From contig NZ_BMIG01000014.1 of assembly GCF_014641715.1 (NCBI RefSeq), positions 57,384 to 121,383 of the forward strand: DNA of 64,000 bases, written 5' to 3'. A model generated the notes under the pieces. The model ran no database searches. It was not told where the DNA came from and saw only the letters and a list, made by a program, of their open reading frames with translations. Position 1 is the stretch's first letter, and each line of letters starts with the position of its first letter. Origin of the DNA: Polaromonas eurypsychrophila (GTDB lineage: Bacteria; Pseudomonadota; Gammaproteobacteria; Burkholderiales; Burkholderiaceae_C). A program made the translations under genes and the position numbers. Positions 34,987 through 44,000 of this stretch are shown here, piece by piece.

Positions 34987-36426
34987 ATGAACGATCAAAT
35001 AATTCCAGCGACCCTGTACCACGATACCGCCGTGCGGCAATTTGCCTTGATGTCGGTGGTGTGGGGGGTGGTCGGCATGCTGGTCGGCGTCATCATCGCC
35101 TCGCAGCTGGCCTGGCCCGAACTCAACTTTGGTATTTCATGGCTCAGCTACGGCCGGTTGCGGCCGCTGCACACCAACGCGGTGATTTTTGCCTTCGGCG
35201 GCTGTGCGCTGATGGCCACCAGCCTGCATGTGGTGCAGCGCACTTGCCAGGTGCGGCTGTTCGCACCCAAGCTGGCGTCGTTTGTGTTCTGGGGCTGGCA
35301 GGCGGTCATTGTGGCCGCTGCCATCAGCCTGCCGCTGGGTTATACATCCGGCAAGGAATATGCCGAACTCGAGTGGCCGATCGACATCCTGATCACGCTG
35401 GTGTGGGTGGCTTACGCCATTGTTTTTTTTGGCACCATCGGCACCCGCAAGGTGCGCCACATTTACGTGGCTAACTGGTTCTACGCCTCGTTCATCATCG
35501 CGGTGGCGCTGCTCCACATTGTCAACAGCGCGGCGATTCCCGCCGGCTGGATGAAAAGCTACTCCGCGTATGCCGGCGTGCAGGACGCCATGGTCCAGTG
35601 GTGGTACGGGCACAATGCCGTCGGCTTTCTGCTGACCGCAGGTTTTCTCGGGATGATGTACTACTACATCCCCAAGCAGGCTGGCCGCCCGGTGTATTCC
35701 TACCGCTTGTCCATCGTCCACTTCTGGGCGCTGATTTTCACCTACATGTGGGCCGGCCCCCACCATCTGCACTACACCGCGCTGCCGGACTGGACCCAGT
35801 CCATCGGCATGGTGTTCTCGCTGATTCTGCTGGCGCCCAGCTGGGGCGGCATGATCAACGGCGTCATGACGCTGTCGGGCGCCTGGCACAAGCTGCGCAC
35901 CGACCCCATCCTGCGTTTCCTGATTGTTGCCCTGTCCTTCTACGGCATGGCCACCTTCGAGGGTCCGATGATGTCGATCAAGACTGTCAACGCGTTGAGC
36001 CACTACACCGACTGGACCGTAGGTCATGTGCATGCGGGCGCGCTGGGCTGGGTCGGGCTGATCACCATGGGCTCGCTGTATTACCTGATCCCGCGCATGT
36101 ACGGTCGCACCACCATGTACAGCATCCCGGCCATCGAGTTCCATTTCTGGATGTCCACCATCGGCATCGTGTTGTACATCGCCGCCATGTGGATTGCCGG
36201 CGTGATGCAGGGCCTGATGTGGCGCGCGGTCAATGCCGACGGCACGCTGACCTACACCTTTGTCGAAAGCGTGAAAGCCACCTACCCCTATTACGTTGTG
36301 CGCCTGCTGGGCGGCGTGCTGTACCTGGGCGGCATGCTGGTGATGGCCTGGAATGTATGGATGACGGTGCTCTCCGGCAAGAAAGCCGATGCACCGATTC
36401 CCCTGATGACCGCTGTCGCCGCCTGA
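34987..36426 (+). CDS. ccoN: cbb3-type cytochrome oxidase subunit I, CcoN
   Basis: The catalytic heme-copper subunit of the high-affinity terminal oxidase. 479 residues with about twelve membrane helices. Heme and copper ligand regions are seen in '[15 protein letters not shown]', '[18 protein letters not shown]', '[17 protein letters not shown]' and '[17 protein letters not shown]'. AAAAGG precedes the ATG. It heads ccoNOQPG-fixH under an FNR-type box. Confidence 0.97.
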   Translation: MNDQIIPATLYHDTAVRQFALMSVVWGVVGMLVGVIIASQLAWPELNFGISWLSYGRLRPLHTNAVIFAFGGCALMATSLHVVQRTCQVRLFAPKLASFVFWGWQAVIVAAAISLPLGYTSGKEYAELEWPIDILITLVWVAYAIVFFGTIGTRKVRHIYVANWFYASFIIAVALLHIVNSAAIPAGWMKSYSAYAGVQDAMVQWWYGHNAVGFLLTAGFLGMMYYYIPKQAGRPVYSYRLSIVHFWALIFTYMWAGPHHLHYTALPDWTQSIGMVFSLILLAPSWGGMINGVMTLSGAWHKLRTDPILRFLIVALSFYGMATFEGPMMSIKTVNALSHYTDWTVGHVHAGALGWVGLITMGSLYYLIPRMYGRTTMYSIPAIEFHFWMSTIGIVLYIAAMWIAGVMQGLMWRAVNADGTLTYTFVESVKATYPYYVVRLLGGVLYLGGMLVMAWNVWMTVLSGKKADAPIPLMTAVAA

Positions 36427-36436
36427 GGATAAAAAC

Positions 36437-37069
36437 ATGAGCTCCAACACCCCGAAAACAAAAACCGGCTTCTCGCACGAGAAGATCGAAACCAACAACC
36501 TGTTGATGATCGTGCTGATCCTGCTGGTGATCGCCGTCGGTGGCCTTGTCGAAATCGTTCCGCTGTTTTTTCAGAAGTCCACCACCCAGCCGATCACCGG
36601 CATGTTGCCGCCGACCTCGCTGCAGGTGCTGGGGCGCGACATCTATGTGCGGGAAGGTTGCTACAACTGCCACTCGCAGATGATCCGGCCGTTTCGCGCC
36701 GAGACGCTGCGTTATGGCCACTACTCGGTGGCCGGTGAGTTTGTTTACGACCATCCCTTTCAGTGGGGCAGCAAACGCACGGGCCCGGACCTGCACCGCG
36801 TCGGCGGCAAATACAGTGACGAGTGGCATCGCCTGCACCTAGTCAACCCGCGCGACCTGGTGCCCGAGTCCAACATGCCCGCCTACCCCTGGCTGGAAAA
36901 GGCGCCTTTGAGCGGTGCTGAAGCGGCCACGCACATGCGCGCGCTGCGCAAGGTGGGTGTGCCCTTCACCGACGAACAGATCGCCGCAGCGCCGGCCGAC
37001 ATCAAGGGCAAGACCGAGATGGATGCGCTGGTCGCCTATCTGCAATCGCTCGGCCTCGCGCTGAAATAG
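36437..37069 (+). CDS. ccoO: cbb3-type cytochrome oxidase monoheme subunit CcoO
   Basis: A 210-residue membrane-anchored cytochrome c. One N-terminal helix ('[21 protein letters not shown]'-type stretch at about residues 16-36), then the heme motif 'CYNCHSQ' near 74 and a distal methionine candidate in 'NMPAYPWL'. It passes electrons from CcoP towards CcoN. 10 nt after ccoN. Confidence 0.96.
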   Translation: MSSNTPKTKTGFSHEKIETNNLLMIVLILLVIAVGGLVEIVPLFFQKSTTQPITGMLPPTSLQVLGRDIYVREGCYNCHSQMIRPFRAETLRYGHYSVAGEFVYDHPFQWGSKRTGPDLHRVGGKYSDEWHRLHLVNPRDLVPESNMPAYPWLEKAPLSGAEAATHMRALRKVGVPFTDEQIAAAPADIKGKTEMDALVAYLQSLGLALK

Positions 37070-37079
37070 GGAGCTGGAC

Positions 37080-37217
37080 ATGGACATCACCACCTTGCGC
37101 ATCGCGGCCACACTGGTCTCGTTCTTCACCTTCATCGGCATCCTCGTCTGGGCATATTCGCGCCGCAACGCGCCCGGCTTCGATGAAGCCGCCCGCATGC
37201 CTTTCGAACAGGATTGA
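37080..37217 (+). CDS. ccoQ: cbb3-type oxidase small subunit CcoQ
   Basis: A 45-residue one-helix protein, MDITTLRIAATLVSFFTFI, then 'WAYSRRNAPGFDEAARMPF', the standard CcoQ/FixQ form. It stabilises the assembled oxidase. Position between ccoO and ccoP settles the call. Confidence 0.92.
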   Translation: MDITTLRIAATLVSFFTFIGILVWAYSRRNAPGFDEAARMPFEQD

Positions 37218-37226
37218 GAAGACACC

Positions 37227-38141
37227 ATGAGCGATTTTTTTAATGACTTCTGGTCGTACTACGTGGCAGTGCTGTCGCTGGCCAGCATCCTGGCCTGCGG
37301 TTTGCTACTGTGGCTGACGGCGCGCGTGCGTGCCACGCCGAGCGCCGACAACACCACCGGCCATGTCTGGGACGAAGACCTGCGCGAAGCCAACAACCCG
37401 ATGCCACGCTGGTGGATGGGCCTGTTCGTACTCACCATTGTGTTCGGGTTGGGCTACCTGGTGGCCTACCCCGGTCTGGGCAGCTACCAGGGTGAACTCG
37501 GCTGGAGCACAGACGGCGAATATGCCAAGGACATGGCCGCCGCCAATCGCGAGCTCGAACCCGTTTACGCCGCCTACACGGCATTGCCGGCTGACAAGGT
37601 GGCAGCCGATCCTCAAGCCATGGCCATCGGCGAGCGCTTGTTCCTGAACAACTGCGCGCAGTGCCACGGCTCTGACGGCCGCGGCAGCAAGGGTTTTCCG
37701 AACCTGGCCGACAGCGACTGGCTATATGGTGGTTCGCCGGAAAAAATCAGCGAGACCATCCACAAGGGCCGCATCGGCGTGATGCCGCCCATGGCCGCCG
37801 CCGTGGGCACGCCCGACGATGTCAAAAACCTCGCCAACTATGTGCTGAGCCTGTCGGGCAGCCCGCATGACTCGTTGCGCGCCGGTCTGGGCAAAAGCAA
37901 GTTCAGCGCCTGCGCTTCTTGCCACGGCGTCACCGGCGCCGGCAACCCCGAGCTGGGCGCACCCAACCTGAGCGACAAGGTGTGGCTGCATGGTTACGGC
38001 CAGGAAGCCATCATCGCCATGATCAACACCGGCAAGACCAACCAGATGCCGGCGCAGCAGGGTCGGCTCACCGATGCGCAGATTCATGTGCTGGCCGCCT
38101 ACGTCTGGGGCTTGCCGGCCCGGCAGGCGCTGGCCCGCTGA
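37227..38141 (+). CDS. ccoP: cbb3-type cytochrome oxidase diheme subunit CcoP
   Basis: A 304-residue cytochrome c with an N-terminal membrane hairpin (residues about 8-30 and 60-78; 'MPRWWMGLFVLTIVFGLGYL' begins the second) and two heme sites, 'CAQCHG' near 144 and 'CASCHG' near 231. It receives electrons from periplasmic cytochrome c. 9 nt after ccoQ. Confidence 0.97.
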   Translation: MSDFFNDFWSYYVAVLSLASILACGLLLWLTARVRATPSADNTTGHVWDEDLREANNPMPRWWMGLFVLTIVFGLGYLVAYPGLGSYQGELGWSTDGEYAKDMAAANRELEPVYAAYTALPADKVAADPQAMAIGERLFLNNCAQCHGSDGRGSKGFPNLADSDWLYGGSPEKISETIHKGRIGVMPPMAAAVGTPDDVKNLANYVLSLSGSPHDSLRAGLGKSKFSACASCHGVTGAGNPELGAPNLSDKVWLHGYGQEAIIAMINTGKTNQMPAQQGRLTDAQIHVLAAYVWGLPARQALAR

Positions 38142-38160
38142 CCCAAGCACGACGGCCTCC

Positions 38161-39600
38161 ATGCCCAACCCTGTGCCGCGCCCGCGCAAGATCATTCCCA
38201 TCGCCGTGGCCCCGGCCGAGGGGGAGGCCGGCAGCGCGCTCTACGCGGCGCATCGCAAGATTTACCCGCGCTCCATCCAGGGCCTGTTTGCACGCTGGCG
38301 CTGGGCCATGGTGTTTCTGACACAGCTGGTGTTTTACGGCCTGCCGTGGCTGGAGTGGGGCCAGCGCCAATCGGTGTTGTTTGATCTGGCCGCGCGGCGC
38401 TTCTATATTTTCGGTCTGGTGCTGTACCCGCAGGACCTGATTTACCTGACCGGCCTGCTGGTGGTGTCGGCGTTGTCGCTGTTCCTGTTCACCGCAGTCG
38501 CTGGCCGCCTGTGGTGCGGTTATGCCTGCCCGCAGACGGTGTACACCGAAATCTTCATGTGGGTCGAGCAGAAGATCGAGGGCAACCGGGTGGCGCGCAT
38601 GCGGCTTGATGGCGAGACTTTCTCGGCCAAGAAGTTGGTCAAAAAATGGTTCAAGCACATTGTCTGGCTGGGCATCGCGCTGTGGACCGGCTTTACCTTT
38701 GTCGGCTACTTCTCGCCGATCCGGGAGCTCGGCATGGAATTCCTGCAGACAGGCATGAACTCCTGGGAGGTGTTCTGGGTGGTTTTTTACGGTCTGGCCA
38801 CCTACGGCAATGCCGGTTTCATGCGCGAGCAGGTCTGCAAGTACATGTGCCCCTACGCACGTTTCCAGGGCGCGATGTTTGACCGCGACACATTGATCGT
38901 CAGTTACGACACGGCGCGCGGCGAACCGCGCGGTGTGCATGCCAAAGGCAGCGATGCGCGGGCGCAGGGCCTGGGCGACTGCATAAATTGCGGCCTGTGT
39001 GTGCAGGTCTGTCCCACCGGCATCGACATTCGGGATGGGCTGCAGTATGAGTGCATTGGTTGCGGCCTGTGTATTGACGCCTGTGACACCGTGATGGACC
39101 GCATGGCCACGCCGCGCGGTCTGGTGCGTTACGCCACACAAAACAGCATGGCTGCGCGCTGGACGCCGGCGCAGGTGCTGCGCCGTGTGTTGCGGCCGCG
39201 AGTGCTCCTTTACACCGGGGTGCTGGCCATCCTGTGTATCGGCCTGTTGGGCAGCCTGGTGGTGCGTACGCCGCTCAAGGTCGATGTGGTGCGTGATCGC
39301 GCCTCGCTGGCCCGTATTGCCGAGGGCGGACAGCTTGAGAACGTCTATCGCCTGCAGATCATGAACGCGACCGAGCAGACCCAGCGCTACAGCCTGAGCG
39401 CCGGCGGCCTGGCCGGACTTATGGTGTTGCCGACGGAGCCGGTAGAGGTGGCGCCTGCCCAGTCGCGCTGGGTGGCCGTGCGCCTGCAAGTGCCTTACGG
39501 CAGCGCGGCAGCGGGCTCGCACGCTGTTCATATCGACGTTCGCTCGGCAGACGGGCGCGCGCAGGTGTCTGAAAAAGCGGCTTTTTTGGTGCCGCGATAA
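38161..39600 (+). CDS. ccoG: cbb3 oxidase accessory protein CcoG (RdxA/FixG)
   Basis: A 479-residue polytopic membrane protein with two ferredoxin-like clusters, 'CINCGLCVQVCPTG' and 'CIGCGLCIDACDTVM', plus 'CGYACPQTVYTE' and 'CKYMCPYARFQG'. CcoG is thought to reduce copper for oxidase assembly. A C-terminal Ig-like domain of about 120 residues follows the last helix. The ATG at 38161 is used; a longer in-frame start would overlap ccoP. Confidence 0.95.
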   Translation: MPNPVPRPRKIIPIAVAPAEGEAGSALYAAHRKIYPRSIQGLFARWRWAMVFLTQLVFYGLPWLEWGQRQSVLFDLAARRFYIFGLVLYPQDLIYLTGLLVVSALSLFLFTAVAGRLWCGYACPQTVYTEIFMWVEQKIEGNRVARMRLDGETFSAKKLVKKWFKHIVWLGIALWTGFTFVGYFSPIRELGMEFLQTGMNSWEVFWVVFYGLATYGNAGFMREQVCKYMCPYARFQGAMFDRDTLIVSYDTARGEPRGVHAKGSDARAQGLGDCINCGLCVQVCPTGIDIRDGLQYECIGCGLCIDACDTVMDRMATPRGLVRYATQNSMAARWTPAQVLRRVLRPRVLLYTGVLAILCIGLLGSLVVRTPLKVDVVRDRASLARIAEGGQLENVYRLQIMNATEQTQRYSLSAGGLAGLMVLPTEPVEVAPAQSRWVAVRLQVPYGSAAAGSHAVHIDVRSADGRAQVSEKAAFLVPR

Positions 39601-39616
39601 CACTTCTGGAGACGAG

Positions 39617-39895
39617 ATGACGACCCCAAAATCAATGGCAGACAGCGCGCCCGACAGCGGGCCCTGGTGGAAATATCCGCTGGTCTGGATGGTGATCGCC
39701 GGGCCGGCGATTGTGGTGGTGGCCGGCTTTGCCACCCTGTGGCTGGCGATACGCATGCCCGATCCGGTGGTGGCCGGCGACTACTACCGGCGCGGCATTG
39801 AGATCAACCAGACCCTGGCCAGGGACAAGTCGCTGGCACCGGCCCAGCAAGGCCGCAACCACGCGGCCACGCCGGCGCCTGCCGGGGCGCGTTAG
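39617..39895 (+). CDS. fixH: FixH/CcoH-family protein
   Basis: 92 residues with one membrane helix ('YPLVWMVIAGPAIVVVAGFA') followed by the family mark 'PDPVVAGDYYRRGIEINQTL'. FixH/CcoH is required for stable cbb3 oxidase. It is shorter than rhizobial FixH because it lacks the long periplasmic domain. 16 nt after ccoG with GGAGA ahead of the ATG. Confidence 0.88.
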   Translation: MTTPKSMADSAPDSGPWWKYPLVWMVIAGPAIVVVAGFATLWLAIRMPDPVVAGDYYRRGIEINQTLARDKSLAPAQQGRNHAATPAPAGAR

Positions 39896-39929
39896 CCAAC
39901 GTCTGCTGCACTAAAAAGAGGAGACTGCC

Positions 39930-40175
39930 ATGCAAAGTCACAAAATCATGGCCATCGTGTGGCCCGCTTTTCTAGCGGCCTGTCTGCTCGAACTGCTGGT
40001 GTTCGCTCTGGTGGACCCGCAGGATGTGCATATTCCCGGCCCCTCCGGTTGGTCGCGCCAGGCGGTGTACACCGCCGCCTTCTTCGTGTTCTGGGGGGTG
40101 TGCATGGCTTCCAGCGCCCTGACAGCGCTGCTCGGTCCGCCGTCCGCACAGCCTGACAAACATCCGTCGCGCTAA
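39930..40175 (+). CDS. Small two-helix membrane protein at the end of the cco operon
   Basis: 81 residues, with helices at about 7-26 ('IVWPAFLAACLLELLVFALV') and 45-65 ('AVYTAAFFVFWGVCMASSAL'). AGAGGAG lies before the ATG, 34 nt after fixH, so it is cotranscribed. I do not know a function; conserved location would suggest an assembly or stability role for the oxidase. Confidence 0.75.
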   Translation: MQSHKIMAIVWPAFLAACLLELLVFALVDPQDVHIPGPSGWSRQAVYTAAFFVFWGVCMASSALTALLGPPSAQPDKHPSR

Positions 40176-40210
40176 GGTCACTGCATGCCTTAGCCTGGCG
40201 GCTGTGAATA

Positions 40211-40262
40211 TGTGCTATTTAATTGATAGCTGCCAAACTAAACTTGATATGGGCTGAAAGCA
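40211..40262. repeat. Short intergenic repeat after the cco operon
   Basis: TGCTATTTAATTGATAGC is an imperfect palindrome, followed by GATATGGGCTGAAAGC. Same type as the elements at 55625 and 61656. Confidence 0.5.
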
Positions 40263-40374
40263 TTTTTTATTGAAAACGCAGGCTGCGCTGCTCCTGCAGC
40301 AATGCGCGCTGCCGCACGGACGCGAGCCGTCCTGCTGGCTGTAAGATGCCCGCACCTCAGTTGAAGATCGTGCC

Positions 40375-41652
40375 GTGCCTAATTCCCCCCTTGCCCATGC
40401 CGACCATGCCGCCGCCTTGCAGCGCTCCGGGGCACTTGCGCTTGCGGGGATGGCGGCGCTGACGCTGCTGGGCGCGCTGGCGCTGGTTGCGGGTTGGCGT
40501 TCAACGGCGGCCTTGGTGACGCTGCTGGTGCTGGCGGCGGCCACTGCGGTACTGGCGTTTGACCACGCGTGCCGCGAAGTGGTGCAGCGCCGCGCAAGCG
40601 GACGCGCTCTGTCCGGCGCGGCGGCCAGACTGGCCGGACTGCTTGATTCGGCGATGGACGCCATCATCACGGTGGATACCGAGCAGCGCATCGTGCTCTA
40701 CAACCGCGCGGCCGAGAAAATTTTCGGCTGGCCCAGTGACCAGACGCTGGGCGAGCGCCTGGACAAGCTGATGCCGGAGCGATTTCGTGGCGGGCATGCC
40801 GCGCATGTCCGGCGTTTTGCCACCACCGGCACCACCTCCCGCCGCATGGGCGACGGCACCGTGCTTTACGGCCTGCGTGCCGGTGGTGAGGAGTTCCCGA
40901 TGGAGGCATCAATTTCCCAGCTCGACACCGCCGACGGCAAGCTGTTCACGGTGATCCTGCGCGACGTCACCGAGCGCGCGCGCGCGCGCGAGGAACTCAG
41001 CGCCTTTGCCTCCGAAGCGCATGCCATCCTTGAAGGCGAGAAAACCCGTATCGCCCGCGAATTGCACGACGAGCTGGCGCAATCACTGACGGCGCTGAAG
41101 ATGGACACCATCTGGGTGCGTGACAACTTTCCGGCCGATGCGCAGGCGGCCGCTGCCAAGCTCGCCGCCATGCTGGGCATGCTGGACGCGACCGTGGCAG
41201 CCACCCGGCGTATTGCCTCCGACCTGCGGCCATTGATGCTGGACGACCTCGGCCTGGTGCCGGCCGTCGAGTGGCTGGTGCAGAACTTCGGGCAGCGCAC
41301 CGGGGTGGCCTGCATGCTCGAGGTGGACGAGGAGGTGGAATTACATGAACCCTACGCGACCGCAGTGTTCCGCATCGTGCAGGAATCGCTGGCCAATGTG
41401 GCCAAACATGCGGCCGCGTCCGAGGTCCAGGTCCGCATAGACCGTGTCCCCGGCAGCGTCGTGCTGCAGGTGCGCGACAACGGTCGGGGCTTTCTGACGA
41501 ACACGCCGCGCAAACCGTATTCCCTCGGCCTGATGGGCTTGCGCGAACGCACGCAACTGCTCAAGGGAAGCATCGTTATCGACAGCCAGCCGGGACAGGG
41601 GACATGCATCGATGTGCGCATTCCGGTGGCAGAAAAAGGGGCCGCCTCTTGA
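40375..41652 (+). CDS. PAS-domain sensor histidine kinase, NarX/DegS class (HisKA_3)
   Basis: 425 residues. Two membrane helices near 17-60, a PAS domain at about 85-205 ('DAIITVDTEQRIVLYNRAAE', 'FPMEASISQL', 'VILRDVTER'), then the HisKA_3 box 'EKTRIARELHDELAQSLTA' with the phospho-acceptor His, and an ATPase domain ending 'YSLGLMGLRERTQLL'. The PAS sequence resembles FixL, and two His in 'GGHAAHVRRF' lie in the helix where FixL has its heme ligand; heme binding is only a possibility. Overlaps the regulator gene. GTG start at 40375; the start is uncertain. Confidence 0.87.
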   Translation: MPNSPLAHADHAAALQRSGALALAGMAALTLLGALALVAGWRSTAALVTLLVLAAATAVLAFDHACREVVQRRASGRALSGAAARLAGLLDSAMDAIITVDTEQRIVLYNRAAEKIFGWPSDQTLGERLDKLMPERFRGGHAAHVRRFATTGTTSRRMGDGTVLYGLRAGGEEFPMEASISQLDTADGKLFTVILRDVTERARAREELSAFASEAHAILEGEKTRIARELHDELAQSLTALKMDTIWVRDNFPADAQAAAAKLAAMLGMLDATVAATRRIASDLRPLMLDDLGLVPAVEWLVQNFGQRTGVACMLEVDEEVELHEPYATAVFRIVQESLANVAKHAAASEVQVRIDRVPGSVVLQVRDNGRGFLTNTPRKPYSLGLMGLRERTQLLKGSIVIDSQPGQGTCIDVRIPVAEKGAAS

Positions 41653-42287
41653 TCCGCATCGTGATTGCCGATGACCATGCCATCGTCCGCGAAGGCCTCA
41701 AGCGCATTGTTTCTTCCATTGATGGGATGGTTGTGGCCGGTGAGGCCGCCGACGGCAATGAGGTCATGCAGCGTGTGCGCGAACTGGAGTTCGAGGTGTT
41801 GATGCTGGATTTGTCCATGCCCGGTCGCAGCGGCATGGAGCTGATCAAGCTGGTACGCGCAGAAAAACCGAAATTGCGCATCCTGGTCCTGAGCATGCAC
41901 CAGGAACTTCAGTACGCGGTGCGCGCCATCAAGTCAGGCGCCAGTGGTTACCTGACCAAGGAAAGCGCGCCCGCGCAGCTTGAGCAGGCTTTGCGCAAGA
42001 TCGCGGCAGGCGGCGCTTTCATCAGCACAGAGGTGGCCGAGCAACTGGCCCTGGGGGCGATGCCGGGCGGCGAAGTGTCCCCACAGGAAAGCCTGTCCAA
42101 CCGCGAATTCGAGGTGTTCCGGCTGCTGGTGGACGGCACGACCGTGACCGATATCGCCGGGCGGCTCAACCTGTCGGTGAAGACGGTAAGCACGCACAAG
42201 GCCAACCTGATGCAGAAAATCGGGGTAAGCAACCAGAGCGAACTCATACGTTATGCACTCAGGCACGGTCTGACCGACCTGCTATGA
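41649..42287 (+). CDS. NarL/FixJ-family response regulator
   Basis: 212 residues with receiver ('RIVIADDHAIVREGL', Asp in 'VLMLDLSMPGRSGME', Lys in 'YLTKESA') and LuxR helix-turn-helix ('LSNREFEVFRLLVDG', 'GRLNLSVKTVSTHKANLMQK'). Its TTG start overlaps the kinase stop codon, so the pair is translationally coupled. Position between the cco genes and fnr suggests a role in redox or oxygen response. Confidence 0.88.
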   Translation: MIRIVIADDHAIVREGLKRIVSSIDGMVVAGEAADGNEVMQRVRELEFEVLMLDLSMPGRSGMELIKLVRAEKPKLRILVLSMHQELQYAVRAIKSGASGYLTKESAPAQLEQALRKIAAGGAFISTEVAEQLALGAMPGGEVSPQESLSNREFEVFRLLVDGTTVTDIAGRLNLSVKTVSTHKANLMQKIGVSNQSELIRYALRHGLTDLL

Positions 42288-42294
42288 CCCCTCG

Positions 42295-42330
42295 CTCCTG
42301 GGCCAACTCCTAGGACAATTCCTAGGACAA
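42295..42330. repeat. Three 12-bp tandem direct repeats before the receiver gene
   Basis: CTCCTGGGCCAA, CTCCTAGGACAA and TTCCTAGGACAA lie head to tail, 95 bp before the ATG of the receiver gene. Each contains CCTAGG or a close variant. This looks like a regulator-binding array, or a simple slipped repeat. Confidence 0.7.
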
Positions 42331-42424
42331 CCCGGCCCTCACCGAGGAAATTTTCGGACGCCGGGCTGCGGATTCCCGGCCGCCACCTATGGCTGTACGG
42401 CGCGCATGCGGCGACAGTCGATGC

Positions 42425-42817
42425 ATGACCCAGTCAGTCCCTCACACCCTCAAGGTGTTCCACGCCGACGACTCGCCCCTGATGCGCGAGCGCGTGGCCG
42501 GCATGCTGGAAAGCGTCGCGATGGCGGTGGTGGGCCATGCCGAAACGCCGCAATACGCGATCGAGGGCATTCTGGCCCTGCATCCGGACGTGGTGGTTCT
42601 GGATGTGCAACTGGACGGCGGTTCCGGCCTGCAGGTTCTGCGCGCAGTGCGCCATGTCGCGCCGGACATTGCCTTTGTGGTTTTCAGCAATCACTCGGAT
42701 CCAGCCTACCGCAAGCGTTATCTGGACGAGGGCGCACAGGCCTTTCTCGACAAAAGCACGGAATTCGATCAGCTCGCAAGGGTCGTGACCCAGGCGTGCC
42801 CAGTCATCACGCATTGA
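42425..42817 (+). CDS. Stand-alone receiver-domain protein
   Basis: 130 residues consisting only of a receiver: 'KVFHADDSPLMRERV', Asp in 'VVVLDVQLDGGSGLQ', 'VVFSNHSDP' and Lys in 'AFLDKSTEFDQL'. There is no output domain. It sits 26 nt before the fnr gene and may be cotranscribed. A similar lone receiver with the same 'DKSTE' stretch is at 60070. The kinase at 40375 is a possible phosphate donor. Confidence 0.85.
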   Translation: MTQSVPHTLKVFHADDSPLMRERVAGMLESVAMAVVGHAETPQYAIEGILALHPDVVVLDVQLDGGSGLQVLRAVRHVAPDIAFVVFSNHSDPAYRKRYLDEGAQAFLDKSTEFDQLARVVTQACPVITH

Positions 42818-42843
42818 CAGCCGGAACAGCCAGGAGAAAAACC

Positions 42844-43632
42844 ATGTCCACCGCCACACTCGAAGCCAGCCGCCCAAGCACCCGGATTTTTGCCCGGCAC
42901 GCTGGTTCCGCCAGCACCATCCCCGCGCCCCTGGTTACGCACTGCTCCAAGTGCCATCTACGGGACTTGTGCTTGCCCTGCGGCATGACCGGGGGGGATG
43001 TGGAGCGGCTGGACAGCCTGATGTTTGGCCGGCGCAAGGTCGCTGCGGGGCAAACCCTGTACCGCGAGGGTGACCGTTTCCAGTTCATCTATGCGGTGCG
43101 CAGCGGAACCTTCAAGTCCAGCCTGATGCTGGCCGATGGTCGTGAGCAGGTCGGCGGGTTTTATATGGCCGGCGAGCTGATGGGGCTGGATGGCGTGGCG
43201 CATGGCACCCATGCCAGCAGCACCATCGCGCTGGAAGATGCCGAGATCTGCTCCATCCCTTACACCCACTTCACCGAAATGGCTGCCAGCAATTCGGGCA
43301 TGCAGCATGTTGTCAGCCGCCTCATGAGCCGCGAGATCGTGCGTGAGCACAGCCTGATGGTGCTGCTGGGCAGCATGAATGCAGAAGAGCGCCTGGCTGC
43401 ATTTCTGCTGAACCTCTCGCAACGCCTGAAAGCGCGCGGTTATTCAGCCAGCGAATTCCATCTGCGGATGACTCGCGCCGAGATCGGTAGCTACCTCGGC
43501 ATGACGCTGGAAACCGTGAGCCGCACCTTCTCGGCCTTTCAGCAGCAGCGATTGCTGGAGGTCGACAAGCGGCATATCCGCATCATTGACCTTGACGGCC
43601 TGAACCGCTTCTTCACAAGCCGCGTGCAGTGA
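42844..43632 (+). CDS. fnr: FNR/ANR-family oxygen-responsive transcription regulator
   Basis: 262 residues. Cluster cysteines Cys34, Cys37, Cys43 and Cys136 have exactly the spacing of E. coli FNR Cys20, 23, 29 and 122, so a [4Fe-4S] oxygen switch is expected. Cyclic-nucleotide-type sensor domain ('EGDRFQFIYAVRSGTFKSS'), then the recognition helix 'LETVSRTF' with the Glu, Ser and Arg that read TTGAT. AGGAGA precedes the ATG. It should bind the boxes at 32442, 34921 and 45266. Confidence 0.95.
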   Translation: MSTATLEASRPSTRIFARHAGSASTIPAPLVTHCSKCHLRDLCLPCGMTGGDVERLDSLMFGRRKVAAGQTLYREGDRFQFIYAVRSGTFKSSLMLADGREQVGGFYMAGELMGLDGVAHGTHASSTIALEDAEICSIPYTHFTEMAASNSGMQHVVSRLMSREIVREHSLMVLLGSMNAEERLAAFLLNLSQRLKARGYSASEFHLRMTRAEIGSYLGMTLETVSRTFSAFQQQRLLEVDKRHIRIIDLDGLNRFFTSRVQ

Positions 43633-44000
43633 CCGCTCTGCCCGTGCCTGGCTTCTTGACCGTGACTTCGTCGTTTGAATGGGACTGGCTGGATCCCCGT
43701 AAAACCGTCAACCTGAGCGAACTGTCCCTAGCCAGCGGCATGAGCACGGCTGAACTCGGTGAACTCGTGGACTATGGCGCGCTGACCCCGTTGGATTCAC
43801 CGCAGCCGGAGCAGGTTTTCAGTGCGGAATGCGCGCGACCCCTGAGCCGGGCCTGCAAGCTGCGTGTGGATTTCCATCTGGACATCTTCACCGTCGTGCT
43901 GCTACTGGGCTACCTGATCCGCATCGAGGTTCTGGAACAGCAGGCGCACGCCCGGCTTCCGATCCATTTTGGAGGGGGTGCTGGGGTGGAGCTTGCCTAA
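43629..44000 (+). CDS. CbpM-like (MerR-type) chaperone-modulator family protein
   Basis: 123 residues, starting at a GTG that overlaps the fnr stop codon by four bases. 'LSELSLASGMSTAELGELVDYGALTPL' is split over two short helices as in CbpM/MerR-like domains, and 'ACKLRVDFHLDIFTVVLLLGYL' continues the pattern. CbpM binds the DnaJ-like CbpA in E. coli. No cbpA is here, so a different partner is likely. The end meets the convergent dehydrogenase gene. Confidence 0.65.
   Translation: MTALPVPGFLTVTSSFEWDWLDPRKTVNLSELSLASGMSTAELGELVDYGALTPLDSPQPEQVFSAECARPLSRACKLRVDFHLDIFTVVLLLGYLIRIEVLEQQAHARLPIHFGGGAGVELA

Noticed and set aside
35137..36498. 453-codon minus-strand frame opposite ccoN
   Set aside because: His- and Gln-rich product typical of antisense frames; ccoN on the other strand is certain.
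38068..39756. 562-codon minus-strand frame opposite ccoG
   Set aside because: Antisense shadow of ccoG and fixH with no recognisable domain.
42295..42330. CRISPR-like or iteron origin
   Set aside because: Only three 12-bp units without spacers, and no replication gene nearby.
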